A stretch of DNA of 8,086 bases from Bacillota bacterium. GTDB lineage: Bacteria > Bacillota > Sulfobacillia > Symbiobacteriales > Symbiobacteriaceae. Shown piece after piece: positions 1 through 6,703 of this stretch (the first letter of the stretch is position 1; the number at the start of each line of letters is the position of its first letter). The position numbers and the translations under genes were made by a program. The notes under the pieces are model-generated. The model did not search any database. It was not told the origin of the DNA and worked only from the letters and a program-made list of their open reading frames with translations. The DNA lies in NCBI GenBank assembly GCA_028287415.1, contig JAQBPS010000473.1, positions 1 through 8,086 on the forward strand, written 5' to 3'.

Positions 1-500
1 AAGCTGGAGAGCTCCAGCACCACGGCTGCGTCCGGGGCGATCGTCTCGACCCGCTCGATCAGCGGCGTGCCGATGTTGCCGCCCACGTGGACGTCCCGCC
101 CGGCCGCCGTCAGAATCGCGCCGACCAGCGTGGTGGTCGTCGTCTTGCCGGCGCTGCCTGTAATGCCGATGATCGGCGCCCGGCAGGCCGCCAGAACGAG
201 CCCGACCTCGCCCAGGATCGTCGCACCCCGCTCCCGGGCGGCCACGATCTCGGGCAGGTGCTTGGGGATGCCGGGCGTGAGGAAGATCAGGTCGTGGTCA
301 GCCAGGGGCGCCAGGTAGCCGTCGCCCGTGGCCAGCGCCACGCCGAGCGCCCGGAGCTCCTCAGCCCGCTCCCCCAGCTTCGCCGCGGGCTGGCGGTCGC
401 AGGCGGTGATCTGTGCACCCTTGCCTACGAGGTAGCGGATCAGGGGCATATTTGACACCCCGATGCCCACCACCACCGCCTGCTTGCCTGCATACTCCAC
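1..500 (-). CDS. murD: UDP-N-acetylmuramoyl-L-alanine--D-glutamate ligase (MurD), N-terminal part, cut by the window edge
   Basis: MurD adds D-glutamate to UDP-MurNAc-L-alanine, using ATP, in cytoplasmic peptidoglycan precursor synthesis. 166 codons are visible and the frame is open at the edge. Residues 8-35 form a nucleotide-binding-like start (VVVGIGVSN, then TACD). TPGIP follows at 75-79 and GEVGL at 97-101. The ATP-binding P-loop GITGSAGKTTTTTL is at 112-125, with GGNIGTPL at 140-147 and the ELSS motif at 163-166. The order and spacing fit domain 1 and the start of domain 2 of MurD. The chosen start is GTG at 498-500, with a GGGGG run (509-513) 8 bases upstream; an in-frame GTG five codons earlier is possible. 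The P-loop has Ala117 where I expect Asn or Asp. The gene lies downstream of an aminotransferase and a terminator, and no other wall-synthesis gene of the dcw type is visible in the window. Confidence 0.9.
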   Translation of the reverse strand, partial: MEYAGKQAVVVGIGVSNMPLIRYLVGKGAQITACDRQPAAKLGERAEELRALGVALATGDGYLAPLADHDLIFLTPGIPKHLPEIVAARERGATILGEVGLVLAACRAPIIGITGSAGKTTTTTLVGAILTAAGRDVHVGGNIGTPLIERVETIAPDAAVVLELSS

Positions 501-533
501 AGTCGATACCCCCACATATAAAATAGCTAATCC

Positions 534-566
534 AGAAACAAACCCGATGGGGGCAGCCCCATCGGG
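534..566 (-). terminator. Rho-independent terminator after the aminotransferase gene
   Basis: A perfect 10-bp stem (543-552 with 557-566, CCCGATGGGG paired to CCCCATCGGG) has a 4-base loop. On the minus strand it is followed by TTTGTTTCT (542-534). It lies about 60 bases after the aminotransferase stop and before murD, so it most likely ends the aminotransferase transcript. There is no T-run on the plus-strand side. The tail is not a pure T-run, so partial read-through into murD is possible. I saw no clear separate murD promoter. Confidence 0.7.
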
Positions 567-578
567 TGGTCGCTACAT

Positions 579-606
579 GAAAACGGGCAGGAAGACCGAA
601 AACGGG
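579..606. repeat. Short direct repeat in the aminotransferase 3' untranslated region
   Basis: The 9-mer GAAAACGGG occurs at 579-587 and 598-606, 19 bases apart, between the aminotransferase stop and its terminator. I see no function for it, and it may be chance. Confidence 0.3.
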
Positions 607-624
607 AAGCTAGACCGAGAACCG

Positions 625-1821
625 CTACCGGGCCTCGCGCAGCAGGGCCTCGATCCGGTTCAGCCCCTCCGTAATCCGCTCCATGGCGGTTGCGTAGGAG
701 AACCGCAGGTAGTCCGGCGCACCGAAACCGCTGCCGGGCACCACGCCCACGTTCGCCTGCTCCAGGATTACCTGGCCCAGGTCATCTGCCGTATTGATCT
801 GCCGCCCCCGGACCGTCATGCCGAGGGTGCCGGCGACGTTCGGGAAGAGGTAGAAGGCGCCCTGCGGGGCGACCTTGACCGCGAAGCCGGGAATCCGGTT
901 CAGCCGCTCCATCATGTACTGGCGGCGGCGGTCAAACTCAGTGCGCATCTCGCTGATCGGCGCCTGCGTGCCGGTGAGGGCTTCCAGTGCCGCCTTCTGC
1001 GAGATCGAGGACGGCCCCGAGGTCGTCTGGGACTGCAGGTCGGCCATCGCCTTGGCGTAGACCGTCTCCGAGGCGCAATAGCCCATGCGCCAGCCGGTCA
1101 TGGCGTACGCCTTGGACATGCCGTTGACGGTGATTGTGCGCCGCTTGATCTCCGGGCCGAACGATGCAATGGAGATGTGCTCGGCGCCGTCGTACAGCAG
1201 CTTCTCGTACATTTCATCGGCGACGACGATCAGGTCGTGATCGACGGCCAGCTGTGCGATCGCCTCCAGCTCCCGGGCCGTGTAGACGGCGCCGGTCGGG
1301 TTGCTGGGGCTGTTCAGGTTGATCGCCCGGGTGCGGGGCGTCAGCTTCGCCTTGATCATCTCAGCGGTCATCTTGAAGCTGGTAGACTCGTCCGTGTTGA
1401 CGGCGACCGGGACGCCGCCGGCCAGCTTGACCATTTCCGGGTAGCTGACCCAGTACGGCGCCTGGATGATCACCTCGTCACCGGGATCGAGCAGGACCAT
1501 GAAGGCGTTGTAGATCGACTGCTTGGCGCCGTTGGAGACGACGATCTGCTCGGGCTTGTAGTCCAGGCCGTTGTCGTCCCTAAGTTTCGCACAGATCGCC
1601 TTGCGCAGTTCCAGGGTGCCCGCAGCGGGCGTGTATTTGGTGTGCCCCTCGGTGATCGCAAGCATGCCGGCACGCTTGATATGCTCGGGCGTGTCGAAGT
1701 CGGGTTCACCGACCGAGAAGTTGACCACATCGATCCCCTCAGCCAACATCTGCTTGGACTTGGCGTCGATCGCCATGGTCGGGGAGGGCGACATGGCCTG
1801 GGCACGGGCTGACAAACGCAT
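625..1821 (-). CDS. aspB: PLP-dependent aspartate aminotransferase (class I/II, AspB type)
   Basis: This enzyme transfers the amino group between aspartate and 2-oxoglutarate in the cytoplasm, with pyridoxal phosphate. The 398-residue length fits the Bacillus/Thermus subgroup. Visible motifs are GEPDFDTPEHI near the N-terminus, SNGAKQSIYNAF, NSPSNPTG, VVADEMYEKL, SKAYAMTGWRMGY with the PLP lysine at about Lys237, and YLRFSYA with the substrate-carboxylate arginine at about Arg373. The chosen start is ATG at 1819-1821, giving MRLSARAQAMSPS, which matches the usual N-terminus and has a GGAAGGAG site 11 bases upstream. Starts at 1857 and 1872 are in frame but add residues unlike the family. A strong promoter lies upstream and a terminator downstream, so it is probably monocistronic. 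Members of this family can act on other amino acids (tyrosine, prephenate, methionine), so the exact substrate is inferred. Confidence 0.93.
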   Translation of the reverse strand: MRLSARAQAMSPSPTMAIDAKSKQMLAEGIDVVNFSVGEPDFDTPEHIKRAGMLAITEGHTKYTPAAGTLELRKAICAKLRDDNGLDYKPEQIVVSNGAKQSIYNAFMVLLDPGDEVIIQAPYWVSYPEMVKLAGGVPVAVNTDESTSFKMTAEMIKAKLTPRTRAINLNSPSNPTGAVYTARELEAIAQLAVDHDLIVVADEMYEKLLYDGAEHISIASFGPEIKRRTITVNGMSKAYAMTGWRMGYCASETVYAKAMADLQSQTTSGPSSISQKAALEALTGTQAPISEMRTEFDRRRQYMMERLNRIPGFAVKVAPQGAFYLFPNVAGTLGMTVRGRQINTADDLGQVILEQANVGVVPGSGFGAPDYLRFSYATAMERITEGLNRIEALLREAR

Positions 1822-1832
1822 ACTGGCAGGCG

Positions 1833-1840
1833 CTCCTTCC
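1833..1840 (-). promoter_or_regulatory. Ribosome binding site that fixes the aminotransferase start
   Basis: GGAAGGAG on the minus strand lies 11 bases before ATG 1819-1821. The in-frame ATGs at 1857 and 1872 have no such site, so this decides the start. The 11-base spacing is the same as for the preferred TTG start of the amidase gene. Confidence 0.7.
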
Positions 1841-1861
1841 AGGTTCTGCAATCGCATAATG

Positions 1862-1877
1862 TGATCCGGCACGATCA
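1862..1877 (-). repeat. Small inverted repeat in the aminotransferase leader
   Basis: TGATC and GATCA form a 5-bp dyad around 6 bases, about 15-30 bases after the predicted transcription start. It could be an operator half-site pair or a weak hairpin. It is short enough to be chance. Confidence 0.3.
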
Positions 1878-1898
1878 GCCATTAAGTGTTAATAGAAG

Positions 1899-1926
1899 AG
1901 TATACGCTAATTCGCCGGCCCCGCAA
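1899..1926 (-). promoter_or_regulatory. Sigma-A type promoter of the aminotransferase gene
   Basis: On the minus strand a -35 box TTGCGG (1926-1921) is separated by 16 bases from a -10 box TATACT (1904-1899). The -10 matches the consensus TATAAT at five of six positions. Transcription would start near 1892 and give a leader of about 70 bases. The box lies in an AT-rich patch within a GC-rich intergenic region between the GH2 stop (1955) and the aminotransferase start. Confidence 0.7.
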
Positions 1927-1954
1927 GGGGTTGTGTCAGGTTTCCTTCTGGTTC

Positions 1955-4078
1955 TTACTGTGGCGGCAGAATGCTGACTTTGTAGCGGTTTACCACCGGC
2001 GCTTCGCCCGCGATCGCCAGCGTGAGCACCAGCTCGGCGGAGCCCGGGGCCGCGTCCACGGGCACCGTCCACTCGATGCCGTCCGGTGCCGGTGCGGCTG
2101 AATCAGGGGGCAGCTGCGCAGCGTGTTCCCGGCTGGCCAGCGCCACCCCGTCGCGCTCGACCGCCCACGTCCAGGTGCCCGCGAACGGCTGGTGGCGGTC
2201 GTTCAGCAGATAAACCCGCACCGCCAGAAGCCCGCCGGGGGCGTAACCGCCCTTCGGCCAGTCCGCACAAATGTAGAGCGGACTGTAGCACTCCTTCACT
2301 ACATGGTACGCCGCCTTTGGCCCCCGCCAGTAGTCAACGATGGCGCAGGTAACGCCGGGGGCGCTGTCCGTGAACATGAACTGGAGCACGCCGCCCGTGG
2401 GGTGGTACTTACGCCTGCGGAACTGTTCAATATGGTGCTTGTGCAGGTAGGCCTGGTAGCTCTGCGTGGCTCTGCTATAGTCCGCGAAGGTCTGTGCGAC
2501 GGTGTGGGGGATATGGCGCTCCATCGTCTTCGCCTGGAGCATGTGCCGCTCGGTCAGGTCGCTCCAGTTGATTTTCGGCCATCGGCCCTGGACGAACTTG
2601 CTGCTATTGGCCGGCACGGGGAAGGCCTGGGCGCCGAACCCGGTCACGAACCGGGCGATGTCGGGGTTCGCCTTCAGCTTGTTGCCCAGCTCTGTCACCT
2701 CCCCGCTGTACCAGCCCCAGAAGAGGCGGCCGTCGCCGGCGCCCCAGTCGCCGGCGTGGGCGATACAGGGGCGGCCCGGGTCGGCCTGGCGAATTACCGC
2801 GCGCAGGGCGGGGTCCAGGCTGGACTTGTTCCAGTTGCCGCCAATGCCCGCGAGCCTGGCCAGGGAGCGATCGAGCAGCGAGGGATCATCCTCCTCGCCG
2901 TAGCGGACGGGCTCGCTGTGGCAACACCAGAGCCCGATCGCCGGCCAGTGGCCGAGCAGGTCGACCATGGCGCGGGCCTGGCGCCGTGCATCGTCGCCGA
3001 TGGTGCGGCTATACAGCCGGTGGAGCGGAAAGTCCTGCCAAATCAGGATACCCCTGCGGGAGGCCTCCTCATACAGCGCTGCCCCGGCCACGTGTGCGTA
3101 GATGCGGGCTGTGTTGATGTTCGCTTCGGCCATCAGGTCCAGGTCCTGCTGGTAGCGCGCCCTTGTGATGCGGGCCAGCCTGATGTCCGCGGGCGCGTAG
3201 GTTGTGCCGCGCAGGAAAATGCGCCGCCCGTTCAGATAGAAATGATTGTCGCGCAATTCGACCGTACGGATGCCGAAAAGCCGCTCGATGCGGTGGGCGG
3301 GGCCGCCGTTGTGGCTGATGTCGAGGGTGAGCCGGTACAGGTCGGGGCGCCCGTGGTCCCAGGTCCACCAGAGGTGTGGGTCGGGGATGGTGACGCTCGC
3401 CTGAAGCCGGTTGGCGCCGCGCCTGGTGGGTTGCACGCCGTTGTTGGTGATGGGTGCGCCGTCGAAGGTCTCAGGCGTCACTGTGGCGGTCCAGGAGAGG
3501 CTCCCCTCCCCCATGGCTGCCAACTCCAGTGCGAAGGTCAGAGGCTCGTTGGGGCGCGCCTGGAGGTTCAGCCTGCCGGGCACCACGCCGTGGTAGAGCT
3601 CCAGCGTCACGTCACGCCAGATGCCGCCCGGCTCCGCCGCGGGCGGCTTGCCCGACCAGTCGCCGAACACGCCGGTGATCTGACGCTTGCTGCCGGGGTT
3701 CTCCTCGGGCGGGCAGGCGACCTCGACCATCACCACGTTCTCGCCCTGGCGCAGGTGCTTCGTGACATCATACAGTTCCGGAATAAAGTAGCCCTGCTGC
3801 TCGCCGATGAAAGCCCCATTGCACCAGACTTTCGCATCATAAAAAATGCCCTCAAAGCGAAGGCGCGCTGTCTCTTCGGGGGCCAGGGTCCGGTCGAACG
3901 TGAAGGACTTACGGTAAAGCAGGGTGCCGGTGTGGCGCTCCAGGCCGGGCGTCTCCTGCCAGTGGCCGGGCACGGGGACGTTCCGCCAGCCGGTGTCGTT
4001 ATAGCCGGGCTTGCCGGCCCGGGCCTGGGCGCCGATGTCCTCGGTCGCCTTCCAGATGCCGCTCAGGTTGATCTGCAT
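1955..4078 (-). CDS. Glycoside hydrolase family 2 protein, beta-mannosidase/galactosidase-like, with a degenerate active site
   Basis: GH2 enzymes remove beta-linked sugars by a double-displacement mechanism using two Glu residues. This 707-residue protein has the full GH2 layout. A jelly-roll sugar-binding domain (about 1-165, with GGIWRDVTLE around Trp154) is followed by an Ig-like domain (about 166-265). The TIM barrel runs from about 268, where FGIRTVEL leads into FYLNGRRIFLRG, then TTYAPAD, INTARIY and LIWQDF. A C-terminal Ig-like region closes the protein. There is no signal peptide, so it is cytoplasmic. The acid/base Glu389 is present in CHSEPV, but family members usually read HNEP, so Asn388 is Ser. 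The nucleophile position reads FVTGFGAQAFP, with Gly480 where the family has Glu (FVTEFGAQ). The spacing of 91 residues suits the beta-mannosidase-like branch. The chosen start is ATG 4076-4078, with GGAGG 6 bases upstream. The substrate is unknown, and it may be catalytically inactive. Confidence 0.88.
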   Translation of the reverse strand: MQINLSGIWKATEDIGAQARAGKPGYNDTGWRNVPVPGHWQETPGLERHTGTLLYRKSFTFDRTLAPEETARLRFEGIFYDAKVWCNGAFIGEQQGYFIPELYDVTKHLRQGENVVMVEVACPPEENPGSKRQITGVFGDWSGKPPAAEPGGIWRDVTLELYHGVVPGRLNLQARPNEPLTFALELAAMGEGSLSWTATVTPETFDGAPITNNGVQPTRRGANRLQASVTIPDPHLWWTWDHGRPDLYRLTLDISHNGGPAHRIERLFGIRTVELRDNHFYLNGRRIFLRGTTYAPADIRLARITRARYQQDLDLMAEANINTARIYAHVAGAALYEEASRRGILIWQDFPLHRLYSRTIGDDARRQARAMVDLLGHWPAIGLWCCHSEPVRYGEEDDPSLLDRSLARLAGIGGNWNKSSLDPALRAVIRQADPGRPCIAHAGDWGAGDGRLFWGWYSGEVTELGNKLKANPDIARFVTGFGAQAFPVPANSSKFVQGRWPKINWSDLTERHMLQAKTMERHIPHTVAQTFADYSRATQSYQAYLHKHHIEQFRRRKYHPTGGVLQFMFTDSAPGVTCAIVDYWRGPKAAYHVVKECYSPLYICADWPKGGYAPGGLLAVRVYLLNDRHQPFAGTWTWAVERDGVALASREHAAQLPPDSAAPAPDGIEWTVPVDAAPGSAELVLTLAIAGEAPVVNRYKVSILPPQ

Positions 4079-4084
4079 GCTCCG

Positions 4085-4089
4085 CCTCC
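4085..4089 (-). promoter_or_regulatory. Ribosome binding site that fixes the GH2 start
   Basis: GGAGG on the minus strand lies 6 bases before ATG 4076-4078. The frame stays open up to 4150, but those extra 24 residues are not GH2-like, so the internal ATG is the start. I found no convincing -35/-10 pair between here and 4157. Confidence 0.75.
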
Positions 4090-4156
4090 GCTTGCGGGGT
4101 AACCAGGTGACACCAAAAGCATACTCGACGGCCCCGGAAAATCCTAGCACAGAATC

Positions 4157-4258
4157 TTAAAGCGCGAGCTCGTACTTGACCTCGCAGAAATTGCGCATCA
4201 GCTGCTCCGCCATCACCTTCTGTCCGGAGGCGCGGTCAAGGTGGTGCCGCTCAGCCAC
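4157..4258 (-). CDS. Unidentified 33-residue reading frame upstream of the GH2 gene (small protein or gene remnant)
   Basis: From GTG 4256-4258 to TAA 4157-4159 the frame encodes a hydrophilic, probably helical peptide that starts MAERHHLDRASG and ends EVKYELAL. About 28 of 33 codons end in G or C, as in the surrounding genes, which suggests real or former coding sequence. I do not recognise it. There is no good Shine-Dalgarno site, and the amidase terminator ends only about 25 bases upstream, so expression would need read-through. The frame stays open upstream through the hairpin region, which fits the tail end of a gene that lost its 5' part. The GH2 start is 78 bases downstream. It could also be chance, because high-GC DNA has many open frames. 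Confidence 0.35.
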   Translation of the reverse strand: MAERHHLDRASGQKVMAEQLMRNFCEVKYELAL

Positions 4259-4281
4259 GGTGCAGCGGAGTTCCCGGGCAC

Positions 4282-4312
4282 AAAAGCGCCGGCGGTGAGT
4301 TACCGCCGGCGC
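4282..4312 (-). terminator. Rho-independent terminator of the amidase gene
   Basis: A perfect 11-bp GC-rich stem (4286-4296 with 4302-4312, GCGCCGGCGGT paired to ACCGCCGGCGC) has a 5-base loop. On the minus strand it is followed by TTTTGTG from 4285. It begins 12 bases after the amidase stop. The plus-strand side has no T-run. Confidence 0.8.
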
Positions 4313-4324
4313 CTTGCCTACACG

Positions 4325-6658
4325 TCAGTTTCGCTCTGCGTAGAACTGCACGAATGCCTGGGCCAGGAGGCGGGCCACCTGGTCTTGGAACGCCGGGTCG
4401 GTGACGAGGTACTGCTCCTGCCTGCCGTCGAGGAAGGCCACCTCGAACAGCACAGCGGGCGCATCGGTGTTGCGGGTGACGTACATGAGGTCGTCCTTCG
4501 CTCCCCGATCCCGCTGGCCCAGCGGGCCGGTCACGGTGCGCTGAAGCAGCTTGGCCAGGTCGGCGCTCAGGCCGCCGTTCAGCGTGCCCGACGAGTACCA
4601 GGTCTCGGTGCCGCCACCGGCATCACCGGCGTTGTGATGGATCGACAGGAACGCGTCGACGCCCAGCTCATTCGCGATGCGGGTCCGGTAGTTCAGGTCG
4701 ATGTGGATCTTGTCATCGCCGCCCTGATTCAGAACTGCGTCGGGTGCGGGCAGGGTGTCGGTCGCCCGGGTCATGAGCACGTTGGCGCCCTGGGCGGCCA
4801 GGTACGCCCGCAGCCGCAGCGCAACCTGGAGGTTGATCGTCTTCTCCTGCACGCCGGTGCCGGCGTTGGACGCACCGGGGTCGCTCCCGCCGTGGCCGGG
4901 GTCGAGCAGGATCGTCTTGCCGGCGAGGCCGGGGGCGTAGAGGTGCAGTTCCACACCCTGCTCAGTTCGCTTGAGCGAGTAAGCACGGCGGGACGGAACG
5001 GTCACCCGGACACCGGTGCTGGTCTGCTCCACCTGGAGGCCCGCCGGAGCGGGGGCGCCCAGGCCGAGGATGGCGCCGGGGAAATCGACGAACACGTTCG
5101 CACCGCTGGCCGAAGCACGGGGCACCGTCGAGCCGGTGGCACGGATGCTGTAGACGGTCCGGTCAGCGGCATCCGTCATGGTGATGCCGGTCACGGTCGG
5201 CCGGATCTCCAGTACCACCTTGCCGGGCGCCTGCTCAAGCACCTTCCAGCCCGGTACCTTTTCCAGCGACAGGAGAATGCCGGCGCCGGTCACCGCCAGA
5301 TGGCTTGCGCCTTCCGCGGCGATCGGCAGGACGGCAGCCTGGGCCTGGCCGGTGGCGACGGGCACCAGCAGCGAGGTGCCATCAACCGTGGGCTGGCCGA
5401 TGGCGGGTCCCTGGGAGGTCACCTCAAGCCGGAGCACGCCGGGCGCCGTGGTTTGAACGGTCGCGGTAAGCGTACTGCCCGCAGCGGGCTGCGGCGCCGG
5501 GGTGGGTGCCGGCCCGGGCGTGGCGGCTCTCGGCGGCAGCACGATCGTGTAGTCGCCATGCACCCAGCCGGTCGTGCCCCCGCTGGAGACCACCCGGAGC
5601 CAGGGGGCACGGGTCTCCAGCACGTCCATGGTGTCGCCCTGCGAAAGCACGGCGAGGATCGCCCCGTCGAGCGAGGGGGTTGAGCGTACCCGGAGCCCGT
5701 CGGCGTCGCGCACGGCGCGACGCTCGACGACGGCGCCCGGGGCGGGCGGCGGGGCCTGGGGCGTCGGCGCCGGCTGACCGCCGAGGCTGACGCTCCAGCG
5801 CCCTTCGGTCAGCTCATAGGTGAGCTGGCCCTCTGCCACCTGCACGTTTTGGCCGGGAATCCAGCCGGTGGCGCCGCTGCCCGTCCGCACCTTGACCCAG
5901 CCCTCGGCAGCGCCGAGGTAGGTGAGGGCGTTGCCGGGGTACACACTGGCGAGGCGGTCAAAGGCGCCCGTATCACGGCCACTGTAGACGCCGGCCGCTG
6001 TGCGCACGGTCACCGTCTTGTTGCCGAGCGGCAGGGGTGCAGGCGGGGTGACGACGGGCAGCACGGGCACGGCGGAGGCGGGCGCCGGCTGAACCGGCGG
6101 CACCTGCGACGGCGGTGGCGGCGGGGTGGTTGTCGGAGGCACGGGCGTGGGTGTCGGAGGCGGCGGGGCCGGTGTCGGTGGCACGGGCGTCGGTACCCCG
6201 GCGGCACGCTTCATGTACTGTGCGGCCACCCAGCCCTCGGCACCGCTGCCCAGCCGGACCCGCCACCAGTCGCCCAGCCGCTCCAGCAGGCGAACCTTTT
6301 CATCCTGCTTCAACTGTGTCAGCACAGCCCCATTCAGTCCCGGCTGCTTGCGGACATTCAGGACATCCGTATTGACGATCGCGTCAGCCTGCTCATCCTC
6401 ATAGCTAAGCCGGCTGAACAGTCCGGAAACCCAGGCCTCAGTGCCCACAGCGGTCCGAACTTTGAACCAGCCGCTCTCCTCACCGATCACTGAAGCCGAC
6501 TGGCTGGCCGCCAGCGCGCCCAGCACCTGGTAGCCGGTCCCGGGGCCCGAACGAAGGTTTAAACCATCCTGGTCGATCGGCCGAAGAGTCGCAGCCTGAG
6601 TCAGCCCCGGAACCCCGATAATCAGCAGTGCAGCAACCGCTGCTCCCAGACGCTTCAA
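4325..6658 (-). CDS. Secreted N-acetylmuramoyl-L-alanine amidase with four SH3-type repeats and an AMIN-like region (Amidase_3)
   Basis: This zinc enzyme cleaves the bond between MurNAc and L-alanine in peptidoglycan, outside the membrane. A signal peptide (MKRLGAAVAALLIIGVPGLTQA, about 1-22) is followed by two bacterial SH3 domains (about 24-85 and 90-152, each with an LN(L/V)R motif and a GW motif). A Pro/Thr-rich linker (about 154-211) leads to a third, weaker SH3 (about 214-275), a second Pro-rich stretch, and a fourth SH3 (about 313-371, LRVRS to TGWVHGDY). A beta-rich AMIN-like region spans about 395-575 and Amidase_3 about 580-777. Zinc ligands are visible as His589 in DPGHGG, Glu605 in QEKTIN and His674 in SIHHNA, with the catalytic Glu739 in LFEVAF. 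All are intact, so it should be active. The start is TTG 6656-6658, with GAGGAG 11 bases upstream; GTG 6668-6670 is in frame but overlaps that site. A terminator follows. The role could be cell separation, sporulation or germination. Confidence 0.93.
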   Translation of the reverse strand: MKRLGAAVAALLIIGVPGLTQAATLRPIDQDGLNLRSGPGTGYQVLGALAASQSASVIGEESGWFKVRTAVGTEAWVSGLFSRLSYEDEQADAIVNTDVLNVRKQPGLNGAVLTQLKQDEKVRLLERLGDWWRVRLGSGAEGWVAAQYMKRAAGVPTPVPPTPAPPPPTPTPVPPTTTPPPPPSQVPPVQPAPASAVPVLPVVTPPAPLPLGNKTVTVRTAAGVYSGRDTGAFDRLASVYPGNALTYLGAAEGWVKVRTGSGATGWIPGQNVQVAEGQLTYELTEGRWSVSLGGQPAPTPQAPPPAPGAVVERRAVRDADGLRVRSTPSLDGAILAVLSQGDTMDVLETRAPWLRVVSSGGTTGWVHGDYTIVLPPRAATPGPAPTPAPQPAAGSTLTATVQTTAPGVLRLEVTSQGPAIGQPTVDGTSLLVPVATGQAQAAVLPIAAEGASHLAVTGAGILLSLEKVPGWKVLEQAPGKVVLEIRPTVTGITMTDAADRTVYSIRATGSTVPRASASGANVFVDFPGAILGLGAPAPAGLQVEQTSTGVRVTVPSRRAYSLKRTEQGVELHLYAPGLAGKTILLDPGHGGSDPGASNAGTGVQEKTINLQVALRLRAYLAAQGANVLMTRATDTLPAPDAVLNQGGDDKIHIDLNYRTRIANELGVDAFLSIHHNAGDAGGGTETWYSSGTLNGGLSADLAKLLQRTVTGPLGQRDRGAKDDLMYVTRNTDAPAVLFEVAFLDGRQEQYLVTDPAFQDQVARLLAQAFVQFYAERN
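6026..6199 (-). repeat. Low-complexity Pro/Thr-coding linker in the amidase gene
   Basis: The DNA is rich in CCN and ACN codons on the minus strand and encodes a Pro/Thr/Ala-rich spacer between the second and third SH3 domains. It is a protein linker and not a separate element. Such DNA is prone to length changes between strains. Confidence 0.7.
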
Positions 6659-6669
6659 CCCCGTGCTCA

Positions 6670-6675
6670 CTCCTC
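6670..6675 (-). promoter_or_regulatory. Ribosome binding site that decides the amidase start
   Basis: GAGGAG on the minus strand runs directly into the in-frame GTG (6668-6670), leaving no room for initiation there. It stands 11 bases before TTG 6656-6658, which also gives a signal peptide beginning MKRL. This favours the TTG start. Confidence 0.6.
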
Positions 6676-6703
6676 GCGAGTAATATCCATAGGTTAGACG
6701 GTA

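Noticed and set aside
463..1812. 449-codon open frame on the plus strand opposite the aminotransferase
   Set aside because: It is antisense to a gene with all family motifs, its translation is rich in Arg, Gly and Asp without domain features, and long antisense frames are common in high-GC DNA.
1919..1930. CCCC-GCAA-GGGG hairpin as a terminator for the GH2 gene
   Set aside because: The stem is only 4 bp plus wobble pairs, no T-run follows on the minus strand, and it overlaps the -35 box of the aminotransferase promoter.
625..4078. Aminotransferase and GH2 genes as one operon
   Set aside because: The aminotransferase has its own strong promoter and a gap of about 130 bases, and the two functions are unrelated. 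Read-through remains possible because I found no clear GH2 terminator.
2123..4102. 659-codon open frame on the plus strand opposite the GH2 gene
   Set aside because: The minus strand has the clear GH2 protein. The plus-strand translation shows no domain or motif and arises from GC bias.
6030..6200. Repetitive GC-rich stretch as a tandem repeat element or CRISPR-like array
   Set aside because: There are no regular repeat and spacer units. It reads as Pro and Thr codons of the amidase linker.
4241..6493. Long plus-strand frames (4241-5683 and 5849-6493) opposite the amidase gene
   Set aside because: They are shadows of the amidase, whose zinc ligands and SH3 repeats are intact. The Arg/Gly-rich parts mirror the Pro/Thr-rich linker.
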